Shown here in pieces: positions 19,112-27,849 of a stretch of DNA of 64,000 nucleotides (the first letter of the stretch is position 1; each line of letters begins with the position of its first letter). The notes under the pieces are model-generated. The model saw only the letters and a program-made list of their open reading frames with translations. It was not told the DNA's origin and did not search any database. Location: contig CALUXC010000004.1 in NCBI GenBank assembly GCA_944324635.1, positions 62,001 through 126,000 of the forward strand, written 5' to 3'. This stretch comes from Candidatus Avelusimicrobium intestinipullorum (GTDB taxonomy: Bacteria; Elusimicrobiota; Elusimicrobia; Elusimicrobiales; Elusimicrobiaceae). The position numbers and the translations under genes are program-made.

Positions 19112-22100
19112 TTACGGCACCAAAATCTTGACTACTTTCTGGCAGTGTTCGCGGCCGTTTTGGGCTTTGAAATCTACCAACCCGAAGTATACACCGCGGG
19201 CTACCTTTTTACCATGCTGGTTGGTGCGGTCCCAGCGGCAGCGCAAGGCTGCGTTGCGGATGTTGGGGAATGCCGCCAAATCATCTTCGTCCATCTGGGT
19301 AGAGCCGTTCGGCGTGTTATCCGGGTTGAACTGCAGGCTGCTGCCCATGGTAATCTGGTAGTTGTTCGCGTCCACACAGGTATAGTTGCTGTCGCGTACC
19401 AAGTCGCCCGCCAAGTTGAAGAACTTGATAGATACCGTTCCGGGCACGGGCATCTTGGTAATTTCCAGCGTACCTTTGGAAGCGTCGCGCAGCGGGTTCG
19501 GATAGAAGAATACCGTTTTCTCCCAGTCTTCGCAGACGAAGCGCCCGTCACCGATAGCCACCGTCGCCTTATGCAGGTTCTGGTATTCATAGGTATCGGC
19601 TACTTTATCAATGCTCCACAGCTGGCTGTTGGTGCTGGCATCGTCTCCGCCCAAGATTTCACCGGTCACGCTGTCGATATCGGCGGAGTTGAGCGCCGTT
19701 ACGAAGCGGAAGGGATAAGTCCCGTCCGGCACTTCTTGTTGGGCATAGTCGCGGCCGTCCCACAATTCTTCAATCAGCGTGGTAGCGGGGCGGATACCCA
19801 CAATGGCTTTCACCAATACTTCGCGGATATCTTTCACTTCCGTACCCGTCGTGGGGTTACGCAAGGTACCTTTTTGGTAATCGTAAATCGTCGTACCGGG
19901 TTTGAAGATTTGGATAGCCACTTTCATCGGAACAGAAATCTGGTAGCCAATCTTCATGTCCGTATTGCGCTGGGACAGGGCATAACCGTCCGCTTCCAGC
20001 AAGTCGAACACTTTAAGCAAGTCCGCATTGACCGTGACGCTCTTGACCGTTTCCTGATACAGGCCCGGATCCGGATAGTTCTTCGCAATCAAGCGGATTT
20101 CATAAATGCCCGGTTTCACATAGATACCGTTGTTATCCGTACCGTCCCAGTAAATCTTGCGGGTAACGTTCGGATCAAAATCGCTGGTGTTGACAATCGT
20201 CATCGTGGAGAGGTATTTGCAGACCTCGCCCGCGGAGGTATTGCGCTGAGTCAGTTTGCCGCTCGTGCCATAGCACATATTGGGTTTCAGGGCCACCACA
20301 GCCACTTCCACGGTAGACGCACGGGACACCGCAAAGTTAATTTCATACGGCGGGATAAACACCGGGCCCGAAGACGCATTGAACAACTGCGGAGAGTTCG
20401 GGTACACCACCACGGAACCGTCCAAGAAGTACACGGGACCGCGAGTAACGTTGATTTTGCTGACCGGTTTTTCCGTCGCATACAAGAAATCTTGCCGCAT
20501 TACCTCGGCCGCCGTTTTGAACGGAGCGCCAGGCAAGTAGTTCGCTTCCGGATTGCTGCCGGCAATTTTTTCGCCGCCGTTGGCATAGTAGCGGTTGAAC
20601 GCTTCGTCCGAGCGAGCAGAGATAAAGAACGGATATTGTCCGTCCGGCACCATTTCGTAGGGGCACTGTTTGAGATCCGTCGCACCCGTGCACTTGGCAA
20701 TTTCCTGCGCCGTGTGGCGTTCGGTAGACGGAGTCGGGTTATAGAAGTACAGCGCGTCCCATTCTTCGGTGATCTGCAACCCGTCACCCACTTTGGTAGC
20801 GGAGCGATCAAACGTTTTGACCGGCTGCAAGCGCACGTCCACCACACCGGAGGCCGCTTCGGCCGCCGTTTTGGGGTAGTTGGTAAACGTCGTATCGTTT
20901 ACATAGATACAAGCATTTTTAGACGTTACTTTCGCAGGGTCCACATACCCGCCCGTAAAAATAGCAGCATCGGTCGTCGCGTCGCAAATGCGGGGCGGCC
21001 AAGCCGTGGCCGTATTGGTCGTCACGTTCACGGTTTCACGTTTCAACGTAACGACATACTGTTCTTCACCCGGCACCACAGAACCCGTCACAAAGTTCGG
21101 GTTTTCCGTCACCGTGATGGTATCGCGGGTATACGGGTTATTGGAACCCGTCAAAGTGGTTACCGTTCCCAAGGCCAAGTTGGTCAACGCAATGGGCGCG
21201 GTGCTTCCCTGTTCATACACATTGGCAGACGCGAGCGAATTGGTATAGCCCGTGGCCAACAGAGAAGAAACGACCGTGTAATCATTATAATCGCCGGTTG
21301 TAGAATTGTAAGCCGGGATCACCACATCCTTATTATAGATGTTGATCTGCACGTTCATCGCTTTAGACAACATATAGGATATGGTCGCTTTGGCCTCGCT
21401 GTCGCCATATACGTCCGTAGTGGCAACGTCCACCACACGGTACATATCCACCGGGAATACGGCAGAGGCTTTATTGGTTACCGCGGGGAACATGGCGTCT
21501 TTGGTCTCCACGGTAAACATATAGGTACCGGGGGTGACCATGCGGCCTTGATCGTCGCGGCCGTCCCAAGACAAGGTGTTAAGCTGTTGAGCTACCTGCG
21601 TGACGCCTTCTTCGGGCGTTAAGTGTTTCACCGGCACGCCGGCAGCGTTTTCCACGCGCGCCACAACCGTAGAATCGCGCACGATGGAATATTTGAAAAT
21701 GAACGGATCCAAACCGTAAGCCGTCGGGCTGGAACCAACCGTGGAATAGCTGACGGGCTGAATGGTGATATCCACCAAACCGCGTTCAATCGCCACCTGA
21801 CCAACGGAGTAGTTCTGCGTTTTCACACCCGTGAAGCACTGTCCGTTGATTTCTTTATCGGCAGAAAAGTTATTTTGACCGGTTGCGGCTGTTCCGCAAA
21901 CAGCCTGGCTATAAAATACCGGTGTATTATCGTTGCCGCCTACGGCATTTAAGTATTTACCGTTGTAGGGGATTTCCGCCCACAGCACGTACACATAGTT
22001 ACCGTCCGGCATGGGCGCACCATAAGCAAAGCTCTGCGTGCAGCCGGCTTGGGTGGTACAAGTGGTTCCGTCAGACATCTTTTCATTATAGGCATACGTG

Positions 22101-23884
22101 CGGACACAGCCATTCGGATGATACTTACAACCAGCATCCACATCACATGTACCGGCCAGAGGAGCCCCTCTGTCATCTACCGCATTAGCGGGATAGGTCG
22201 CTCCTTTGGGAAGCGTCAAAGTCATGCTTGTATTCAAGCCGCACAGACCGTCCCATCTAGAGGTAAAGTTCATGCGGGCGGTGCGGTCTTCTTCCGAGCG
22301 GTACACCAGCGTTCCGCCCACAGGGGTCGGGCCGGTACCCGTAGGTTTGGAAGAATCGGTCACCAAATCCGTAGCGGTAGAAGCCCCGTCAAAAGAAGTA
22401 CCGGGAGTATAGATTTCCCAATACACTTTAGAAGCTTCCGTGGGAACATAGTTAATAGAGGCATAAGCCGTAGATTTTTTGTTCAAGCCGGTAGCCACGA
22501 TATCCGTCAGTTTGAGCGGATCAAGCGATACCTGGCGCGTAACGGCGCGGGAGAAGTCCACCCCCGGCCATTCGTCTTGCGCTTTGGCCTGGATAGAGGC
22601 AATATAGTTACCCGCCGGCAACAGCAAACCGTTATCGTTGCGGCCGTCCCAAGAATCGAATTCCACAATTTGTTTATCGGCTTCGGTTCCTTTCATGCCT
22701 TCGCCAACGCGCGGCTGCCAATCAACCAACGTACGCACTTTCTGCGTCGCTTCCAATTCACCATCATTCGTATCGCCATACTTAATATCGTCTCCGTTGG
22801 ACGCGTCAAAAATAGCGACGCGGACATCGGAATCTTTACTTAACCGATAGGCGAAAGTGTAGGGCTGGGCAGATACGGCCGTAATGTTACCCACCACGGT
22901 AGGCGTACTGCGTACGGAATGCACATTCGTCACGTCCACCTGTATCGGGATTTGGTTCATACCCGGGTAGGCAATCGTGGAGTTAAACTCAATTTTGTCC
23001 GTGATGATATTGTCACCAGGCGAATCGGTAGAAACGGTAGCGCGGTAGGCGAAGTTTCCGTTGGATTTACCAAATTCGCCACCGATTTCGTAAGAACCGT
23101 CCCACGCCGCACAGAACGTAATGGGCTGGTTAGAAGGCGTACCGTCATCGTTGAAAATCACATAGTTACAGCTCTTGTTAGGGCAGTTGGTATCATTTAA
23201 TGTGGTGCTGCACTGCCCAGGAGCGGGAGTATTTGTTCCAAAATGATAACAGGTAGAACCGCGCAATTCATATTTCGGAGCCGGGCACACATAGCCGGCA
23301 TTGGCATCGCCGGGGCAGTGGTAAGAACCGCAAATAGCAGCGTCATTTTCCGTATCCGGATACAAGTCAATCGTGCGCACGGCCGGAGTTTCTTCCGGGT
23401 TTTCTATATTTTTACCATTGTAATACTTAACAATATCAAACTTAATTTGCTGAAGAGGGAAAGCAATAGAGTAGGTACTCTGCGACATGGGCTTGTTGGT
23501 GCAATACACTTGCATACACAAAGACAAACAATGGTTCGGATAGTTGTTTGGCACCTTCGGAGAAGGATAGGGCTGATCATACTCAATCAGGGCAGAGCTC
23601 ACCCACGGATCATTTTGATTAGCATTGCTGGACGGATTTACTTTCGTTGTAAAGCTAACGTTGTTATTATCCGACACAACAGTGTTTCCCCAATTGCAAT
23701 AAACTTGGTCATCGCCCGAGGCATTATTTTGATAATACACACCGGCAGAACGTACCTCAGCCGTTTGGGCAAACAGCGGCGAAGACGCCGCGAAGAGCAA
23801 CGCGGTTAAAACGGCGCAAAGCGCCGCTTTACCCAGGAAAACCCGAAGTAAACTTTTTACTTTATTCATTGTGCAAGTATCCAT
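19112..23884 (-). CDS. Giant secreted repeat protein with FlgD-like Ig modules and a C-terminal sorting-type domain
   Basis: About 1590 residues with a signal peptide (MNKVKSLLRVFLGKAALC onward, ending near SSPLFAQ). The body repeats a FlgD-type immunoglobulin module, marked by WDG..D..G....PG.Y, at about residues 415, 549, 778, 1047, 1250, 1377 and finally 1550. The N-terminal 300 residues are Cys-rich and carry many Asn/Pro turns. The last 130 residues (FYPNPLRD, then VSIKFFNLAGDLVRD, then ARGVYFGLVDF, ending KVVKILVP) match the pattern of type IX-like C-terminal sorting domains. Possible starts are TTG 23896, ATG 23884 and ATG 23869; 23884 fits the AGAAGGGAA site best. It heads the tad locus and is probably a surface adhesin or stalk protein (inference). 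Confidence 0.85.
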   Translation of the reverse strand: MDTCTMNKVKSLLRVFLGKAALCAVLTALLFAASSPLFAQTAEVRSAGVYYQNNASGDDQVYCNWGNTVVSDNNNVSFTTKVNPSSNANQNDPWVSSALIEYDQPYPSPKVPNNYPNHCLSLCMQVYCTNKPMSQSTYSIAFPLQQIKFDIVKYYNGKNIENPEETPAVRTIDLYPDTENDAAICGSYHCPGDANAGYVCPAPKYELRGSTCYHFGTNTPAPGQCSTTLNDTNCPNKSCNYVIFNDDGTPSNQPITFCAAWDGSYEIGGEFGKSNGNFAYRATVSTDSPGDNIITDKIEFNSTIAYPGMNQIPIQVDVTNVHSVRSTPTVVGNITAVSAQPYTFAYRLSKDSDVRVAIFDASNGDDIKYGDTNDGELEATQKVRTLVDWQPRVGEGMKGTEADKQIVEFDSWDGRNDNGLLLPAGNYIASIQAKAQDEWPGVDFSRAVTRQVSLDPLKLTDIVATGLNKKSTAYASINYVPTEASKVYWEIYTPGTSFDGASTATDLVTDSSKPTGTGPTPVGGTLVYRSEEDRTARMNFTSRWDGLCGLNTSMTLTLPKGATYPANAVDDRGAPLAGTCDVDAGCKYHPNGCVRTYAYNEKMSDGTTCTTQAGCTQSFAYGAPMPDGNYVYVLWAEIPYNGKYLNAVGGNDNTPVFYSQAVCGTAATGQNNFSADKEINGQCFTGVKTQNYSVGQVAIERGLVDITIQPVSYSTVGSSPTAYGLDPFIFKYSIVRDSTVVARVENAAGVPVKHLTPEEGVTQVAQQLNTLSWDGRDDQGRMVTPGTYMFTVETKDAMFPAVTNKASAVFPVDMYRVVDVATTDVYGDSEAKATISYMLSKAMNVQINIYNKDVVIPAYNSTTGDYNDYTVVSSLLATGYTNSLASANVYEQGSTAPIALTNLALGTVTTLTGSNNPYTRDTITVTENPNFVTGSVVPGEEQYVVTLKRETVNVTTNTATAWPPRICDATTDAAIFTGGYVDPAKVTSKNACIYVNDTTFTNYPKTAAEAASGVVDVRLQPVKTFDRSATKVGDGLQITEEWDALYFYNPTPSTERHTAQEIAKCTGATDLKQCPYEMVPDGQYPFFISARSDEAFNRYYANGGEKIAGSNPEANYLPGAPFKTAAEVMRQDFLYATEKPVSKINVTRGPVYFLDGSVVVYPNSPQLFNASSGPVFIPPYEINFAVSRASTVEVAVVALKPNMCYGTSGKLTQRNTSAGEVCKYLSTMTIVNTSDFDPNVTRKIYWDGTDNNGIYVKPGIYEIRLIAKNYPDPGLYQETVKSVTVNADLLKVFDLLEADGYALSQRNTDMKIGYQISVPMKVAIQIFKPGTTIYDYQKGTLRNPTTGTEVKDIREVLVKAIVGIRPATTLIEELWDGRDYAQQEVPDGTYPFRFVTALNSADIDSVTGEILGGDDASTNSQLWSIDKVADTYEYQNLHKATVAIGDGRFVCEDWEKTVFFYPNPLRDASKGTLEITKMPVPGTVSIKFFNLAGDLVRDSNYTCVDANNYQITMGSSLQFNPDNTPNGSTQMDEDDLAAFPNIRNAALRCRWDRTNQHGKKVARGVYFGLVDFKAQNGREHCQKVVKILVP

Positions 23885-23924
23885 TTTGGGGACCAATTTC
23901 CCTTCTCAAAAATTAAGTTTTTAC

Positions 23925-23995
23925 AAATCTTTTGCGCCCGTAAAAAAATGTGCGCAAGTAGGCGACTGGTTATATATATATAAACAGACGCCGAC
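23925..23995 (-). promoter_or_regulatory. Structured 5' leader of the giant surface-protein gene
   Basis: Two hairpins are visible between the promoter and the gene. The first pairs GGCGACTG (23961-23968) with CAGACGCC (23985-23992), one mismatch, around an alternating TA run. The second pairs TTGCGC (23932-23937) with GCGCAA (23952-23957). No known riboswitch is recognised. They may stabilise the transcript or control translation. Confidence 0.4.
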
Positions 23996-24008
23996 ATAAT
24001 ACTCTTAA

Positions 24009-24037
24009 ATTTTTGCAACTTTTGGGGCAATTGTCAA
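24009..24037 (-). promoter_or_regulatory. Candidate promoter of the tad locus
   Basis: On the minus strand a perfect -35 TTGACA (24032-24037) is followed after 17 bases by AAAAAT (24009-24014), a poor -10. A weak -10 with a strong -35 would suit activation by a regulator; the palindrome at 24062-24075 lies 24 bases upstream. Confidence 0.4.
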
Positions 24038-24061
24038 CTGTTTTTTGCAATTCTTCCCGTC

Positions 24062-24075
24062 TTACCGTACGGTAA
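24062..24075. promoter_or_regulatory. 14-base perfect palindrome upstream of the tad promoter
   Basis: TTACCGT followed by ACGGTAA, with core TACC-N4-GGTA. It lies just upstream of the candidate -35 at 24032-24037, a usual activator position. The same core occurs at 1039-1050. It could bind the LuxR/NarL-type regulator encoded at 2975-3667 (inference). Confidence 0.45.
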
Positions 24076-24087
24076 TCAAAACAAAGC

Positions 24088-24106
24088 AAAAGAGAAACTC
24101 TCTTTT
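24088..24106 (-). terminator. AT-rich hairpin at the end of the diguanylate cyclase gene
   Basis: AAAAGAGA (24088-24095) pairs with TCTCTTTT (24099-24106) around a 3-base loop and overlaps the TAA stop. A loose T-rich stretch follows on the minus strand. It separates the GGDEF transcript from the tad locus. Confidence 0.5.
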
Positions 24107-25604
24107 ACGCGGCGGCCTGGTCGGCCACTTCGCGGTAAACGGCAAAGCTGCCGCGCCCGTTTTGTTTCACCACGTACAACGCCTTATCCGCTTTTTCCAA
24201 AAGCACGTCCGGCGTTTCTCCGTCAAAGGGGAAAGAAGAAATTCCCTGGCTGATGCTTAAATGCACTTCTTTGCCTTCGGTATAGCGGTCCGGCAAGGTA
24301 ATGGCACGGATGCGCTCCTGCAAACGCTTGGCGATGATTTTGGCTTCCTCGCCGTTGGTGCGCGGGAGCATAATCACCATTTCGTCCCCCCCGAATCGGC
24401 AAGGGACGTCGGTCTGGCGCAGGCTGGTGCGAATCACGCGGCTGACTTCTTTAAGCGCCCAGTCGCCAATTTGGTGGCCATATCCGTCGTTAATTTGTTT
24501 GAACAAGTCAATATCCATAATAATCAGCGACAGGGTCAAATCAAAGCGTTTGGACCGGTAAATTTCTTCGGCGAATTTTTCGTTGAAGTAGCGGCGAACC
24601 GGCAGTTTGGTCAGTTCGTCATAGTTGGAAAGTTCCTGCACGCGTTCAAACAGGCGGGCATTGTCAATAGACAAGGCCATCTGCGACGCAAACTGTTGCA
24701 GGGAAATAAAGTCCATATATCCAATGCGGCGGCGGGAAAGAATATTGTCAAACGCCAAAAACCCCACCTTATTGCGCTGCACCTTAAGCGGAATATAGAT
24801 AACACTGCGGGTAGAGCGGTAGGTGGCCGTGGAGTCAAACACTTCTTTTAGCAAATGACCTTCCCCTTCGGGCAAAGTTTTTCCGTCCTGCTGGGTGACT
24901 TTGCCGGAAATATCCACCCCCAACACGGATTTAATTTTGCTTCCTTCCGAGTCCGTCAAATACAGGCGCACCCGGTCAAAACGGAAGTAACGCTGCACTC
25001 CTTTCAAAATGAGCTCCAATCCGTCGTTTAAGCGCAGCGAAGAAGCAAAAATGGTGGACAAATCGTTTAACGCCGTGGAAATATTAAGCCGCTGGTTTTT
25101 GGCCTGGTCTATTTCCGTATTGCGCAAATTGTGGGAAATTTCCTGCCCCAGGGCTTTAATGAGTTCTTTTTCTTCGTTGGAAAAAACACGATTCTTGCGG
25201 AAGCGTTCCAAGCGCAGCACCCCTACTTTTTCCTGCATAAAGTTGTGCACTTCGCCTGCTTTTAATTCCACGCTGGGGCGTTCCCATTTCACCAGCACAT
25301 AGATGGCGGGATAGCTTAAATCGGTAGATTCGGTAATGCCGGTTTGCAACAGCTGTTTTAAGAAAACGGGTTCATTAAGAACGGAAATATCTTCCTGCAT
25401 ATCCATGCAGTACTCTTTTTTGCACATCATTTTAAGCGACAATAGGGCCCGCTCCTGCTGCCAGTCAAAAAAATACACCCGGTCCAACTTAAACAGGTTA
25501 CGCAAAGCCGGCAAGGCACATTCCAGCAGTTCGCGCTTGTCCTGGAAAGACTGGTTTAGCTGTTTATGAAATTTATAGAGCGTATAGGATTTTTTATCAA
25601 ACAT
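24105..25604 (-). CDS. Diguanylate cyclase with two GAF-like domains
   Basis: A soluble 499-residue protein. Two GAF-like sensory regions (about 15-160 and 170-315) precede a GGDEF domain (about 335-490). The active-site loop is RFGGDEMVI, an accepted GGDE[FM] variant, and the inhibitory I-site RQTD stands five residues before it, so the enzyme should make cyclic di-GMP and be feedback-inhibited. There is no signal peptide or membrane helix. The gene follows the solute-binding-like gene by 4 bases, so the two are translated together, and it stands next to the tad locus, which cyclic di-GMP often controls in other bacteria (inference). Confidence 0.92.
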   Translation of the reverse strand: MFDKKSYTLYKFHKQLNQSFQDKRELLECALPALRNLFKLDRVYFFDWQQERALLSLKMMCKKEYCMDMQEDISVLNEPVFLKQLLQTGITESTDLSYPAIYVLVKWERPSVELKAGEVHNFMQEKVGVLRLERFRKNRVFSNEEKELIKALGQEISHNLRNTEIDQAKNQRLNISTALNDLSTIFASSLRLNDGLELILKGVQRYFRFDRVRLYLTDSEGSKIKSVLGVDISGKVTQQDGKTLPEGEGHLLKEVFDSTATYRSTRSVIYIPLKVQRNKVGFLAFDNILSRRRIGYMDFISLQQFASQMALSIDNARLFERVQELSNYDELTKLPVRRYFNEKFAEEIYRSKRFDLTLSLIIMDIDLFKQINDGYGHQIGDWALKEVSRVIRTSLRQTDVPCRFGGDEMVIMLPRTNGEEAKIIAKRLQERIRAITLPDRYTEGKEVHLSISQGISSFPFDGETPDVLLEKADKALYVVKQNGRGSFAVYREVADQAAA

Positions 25605-25608
25605 AGGG

Positions 25609-26814
25609 CTACCCCTGATAAATGGAAAGCAGATATTCTATTTCTTTGGCGGCCAGGTCCAATTCCCGGTCCAGCGAGGCCTGCGTAAAGCGGTTCTCCA
25701 CAATCTGCGTGGCGCACACGGCCAAAATACGCTTTAAGATTTCCATAATCGTGCCCGTGACGGTGATATTGGGCAGTGTACGGGCCGAGGCCAAAATGTT
25801 GCTGTAAGTTTGCAGCCGCTGAGAAGAGGAAAAGATGAATTGTTCAAAAGCATCATCAAACGCAGGGAACGCGTCTATCATAGCCGCATAGCGGAGCTGA
25901 TTATCCGGCCGGGCGCAGAATTTAATAAATTTAAGCGCGTTTTTCTTTTCCTGCGAGAGCTTATTGATAAACAAATTCATGCCCGACAAGTACGAATAAT
26001 AGGTGGTACCCGTCGTCGGTACCGGCAGGGTGCGCACGCGTATGCCGCGCCGCGCGTTGAAGGTGCTTACGCCCTGTTTGCGGGAAATCATCATACTGGC
26101 TTTGCCGGAAACAATCGTCCCCAGAGAGCCGCGTTCGCGCAAAATGGGCATATAGTTTTTTAGGGCCAAATTTACGTAATCGCGAATGCCTTCCTTAAAC
26201 GCCTTGGTGCCCACTAACGTAGTCCCCAAATCGGCCGACAGCAAATCCCCGCCGCGGCCCCAAATGCAAGGCAGCGCATTGCGCACGGAAAGCGAACCGC
26301 GCCAATCGCTGTTTTGCATGGGATAATAGCCGGGGGTATCTTTGAATTGTTCGCGCAGGGCCTGGCAGATGTTTAACAACCCGTCCCAAGTAGCCAAATC
26401 GTGTTCGGGCTTGGCGGTAACCAATTTCAAATGGTCCGCCCGGTAATGCAGGGCGCTTAAATCAAACCACCACGGATAGGAATAGATGTCTTTGGTTCCG
26501 GGCTGATAGCAGTGCGGCTTAAGAGGAACCAAACAATTGGATAGCGACAGGCCCGGATCCAACTGGGACAAATTTTCCGCCACGCCTTCGCGCACCAACA
26601 GCGCCGTCCAATAATGCGGGATCTGAATCAAATCCGGCACTTCTTCTTCGTAAGTCGGGTTTTTAATGGTGAACATCCGCCGCCACAGCACATTGCGCGT
26701 AAACACGCGCACGGTAACGTCCACGGACGGGTTTTCCTTCTTAAAAAGCTCAATCAGCGAAGCGTAAACCTCTTTGGTTTTATCGCCCGAATCGGGCATG
26801 GCCCACAAAAGCAT
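25609..26814 (-). CDS. Extracellular solute-binding-like protein lacking a signal peptide
   Basis: A 401-residue protein with the fold pattern of family 1 (sugar) ABC binding proteins: MLLWAMPDSGDKTKEVYASL at the start, PDLIQIPHYW, YSYPWWFDLSALHYR, and FIKFCARPDNQLRYAAMIDAFP. Binding proteins of this class normally carry a signal peptide or lipobox. Here the ATG is placed by AAGGAG five bases upstream, and the tsaD stop is inside that leader, so nothing precedes the mature-like sequence. The protein should stay in the cytoplasm. No transporter permease or ATPase is nearby; the partner gene is the GGDEF enzyme 4 bases downstream. It may be a ligand sensor for that enzyme (inference). Confidence 0.82.
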   Translation of the reverse strand: MLLWAMPDSGDKTKEVYASLIELFKKENPSVDVTVRVFTRNVLWRRMFTIKNPTYEEEVPDLIQIPHYWTALLVREGVAENLSQLDPGLSLSNCLVPLKPHCYQPGTKDIYSYPWWFDLSALHYRADHLKLVTAKPEHDLATWDGLLNICQALREQFKDTPGYYPMQNSDWRGSLSVRNALPCIWGRGGDLLSADLGTTLVGTKAFKEGIRDYVNLALKNYMPILRERGSLGTIVSGKASMMISRKQGVSTFNARRGIRVRTLPVPTTGTTYYSYLSGMNLFINKLSQEKKNALKFIKFCARPDNQLRYAAMIDAFPAFDDAFEQFIFSSSQRLQTYSNILASARTLPNITVTGTIMEILKRILAVCATQIVENRFTQASLDRELDLAAKEIEYLLSIYQG

Positions 26815-26826
26815 CTAAACTCCTTC

Positions 26827-27846
26827 TTAATCCCAGCTGCGCACTTTCATGTTGGGATTAATGTCTATATTCTTTTTTATTGGTTTACCGGTTTTTTCGG
26901 CGTGTTCCAGCTGTTTATAAGCGGCCAAGGCAATCATGGCGGCATTGTCCGAAGACAATTTCCGTTCCACAAAATGCACTTCAATTCCTTCTTTGGCGGC
27001 GGTTTCTTGCATGCGTTCGCGCAAAAGCGTATTGGCCGCCACCCCGCCGCCTACGGCGATATGGCGCACTTTGTATTTTTTGGCCGCCAGCAGCGTTTTG
27101 GTCACCAAGGTTTCCACCATGGCTTCTTCAAAGCTGGCACACACGTCCGGAATGCTGAAATCTTTATGGTCGCGCAGGTAATAGCTTACGGCCGTTTTGA
27201 TACCGCTAAACGAAAACTCCCACGTACCGGGCAACAAAGGACGCGGAAAAGCGATGGCGTCTCTGCGGCCCATAAGCGCCTGTTTGGACACCTGCGGCCC
27301 GCCCGGATAGGCCAGGCCCAGCAGTTTTGCCACTTTATCAAACGCTTCGCCCGCGGCGTCATCGCGCGTTTTCCCGAGGACTTTATAATCTCCATATCCT
27401 TTCACGTACCACAATTCGGTGTGTCCCCCCGAAACGACCAAAGCCACCAGAGGGAACTGCAAGCGGTTTTTCGCTTCCGTGCCTTCAAAATCGCACGCAA
27501 AAATGTGCCCCTCCAGGTGGTTTACTCCTAGTATAGGGACTTTTTTGAAATTTGCAAGGGTTTCCGCCGCCACGCGCCCCACCATCAGCCCGCCGGGCAG
27601 CCCGGGGCCGCTGGCAAACGCCACATAATCCAAGGGGTGATCGCCCAAGGCTTCGTTGATGACGGTGGCAATTTTGGCCGCATGGGCGCGGCTGGCCAGT
27701 TCCGGCACGACGCCGTGATATTTTTTGTGTTCGTCTATCTGGGAATAAATCACATTGGTAACGATTTCCTTGCCGCCTTTTAACAAAGCGGCGGAAGTTT
27801 CGTCGCAGGTGGATTCTATGCCCAAAATCATTAAATCTTTTTTCAT
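26827..27846 (-). CDS. tsaD: TsaD, tRNA N6-adenosine threonylcarbamoyltransferase subunit
   Basis: This is a universal tRNA-modification enzyme that, with TsaB and TsaE, transfers threonylcarbamoyl from threonylcarbamoyl-AMP to A37 of tRNAs reading ANN codons. It shows the family start GIESTCDETSAALL, metal-binding His residues in ELASRAHAAKI (near 60), GPGLPGGLMVG, the ATP-site VSGGHTELWYV and VGGGVAANTLL. The length of 339 residues is standard. It lies 3 bases after the carboxy-terminal protease gene. Confidence 0.97.
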   Translation of the reverse strand: MKKDLMILGIESTCDETSAALLKGGKEIVTNVIYSQIDEHKKYHGVVPELASRAHAAKIATVINEALGDHPLDYVAFASGPGLPGGLMVGRVAAETLANFKKVPILGVNHLEGHIFACDFEGTEAKNRLQFPLVALVVSGGHTELWYVKGYGDYKVLGKTRDDAAGEAFDKVAKLLGLAYPGGPQVSKQALMGRRDAIAFPRPLLPGTWEFSFSGIKTAVSYYLRDHKDFSIPDVCASFEEAMVETLVTKTLLAAKKYKVRHIAVGGGVAANTLLRERMQETAAKEGIEVHFVERKLSSDNAAMIALAAYKQLEHAEKTGKPIKKNIDINPNMKVRSWD

Positions 27847-27849
27847 AGG

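Noticed and set aside
19145-21622. Long plus-strand open frame (825 codons) opposite the giant surface protein
   Set aside because: It is antisense to a frame with a signal peptide and repeated FlgD modules, has no ribosome site or recognisable domain, and its Arg/His/Val-rich translation is typical of a shadow frame.
22600-22700. Regular WDG repeats taken as a possible DNA repeat array
   Set aside because: The repeats are protein modules spaced irregularly by 100-300 residues with poor DNA identity; not a CRISPR or tandem DNA repeat.
23970-23984. Alternating TA run as a replication origin or AT-rich unwinding element
   Set aside because: It is only about 15 bases, lies in a hairpin loop of a gene leader, and no DnaA-box cluster or dnaA/dnaN genes are near.
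26800-26860. Possible hidden signal peptide upstream of the solute-binding-like gene
   Set aside because: The tsaD stop and a strong ribosome site lie immediately upstream, and the frame before the ATG does not give a hydrophobic leader.
26614-27531. Plus-strand open frame of 305 codons opposite tsaD and the binding-protein gene
   Set aside because: It crosses two well-supported minus-strand genes and their junction and has no domain signal.
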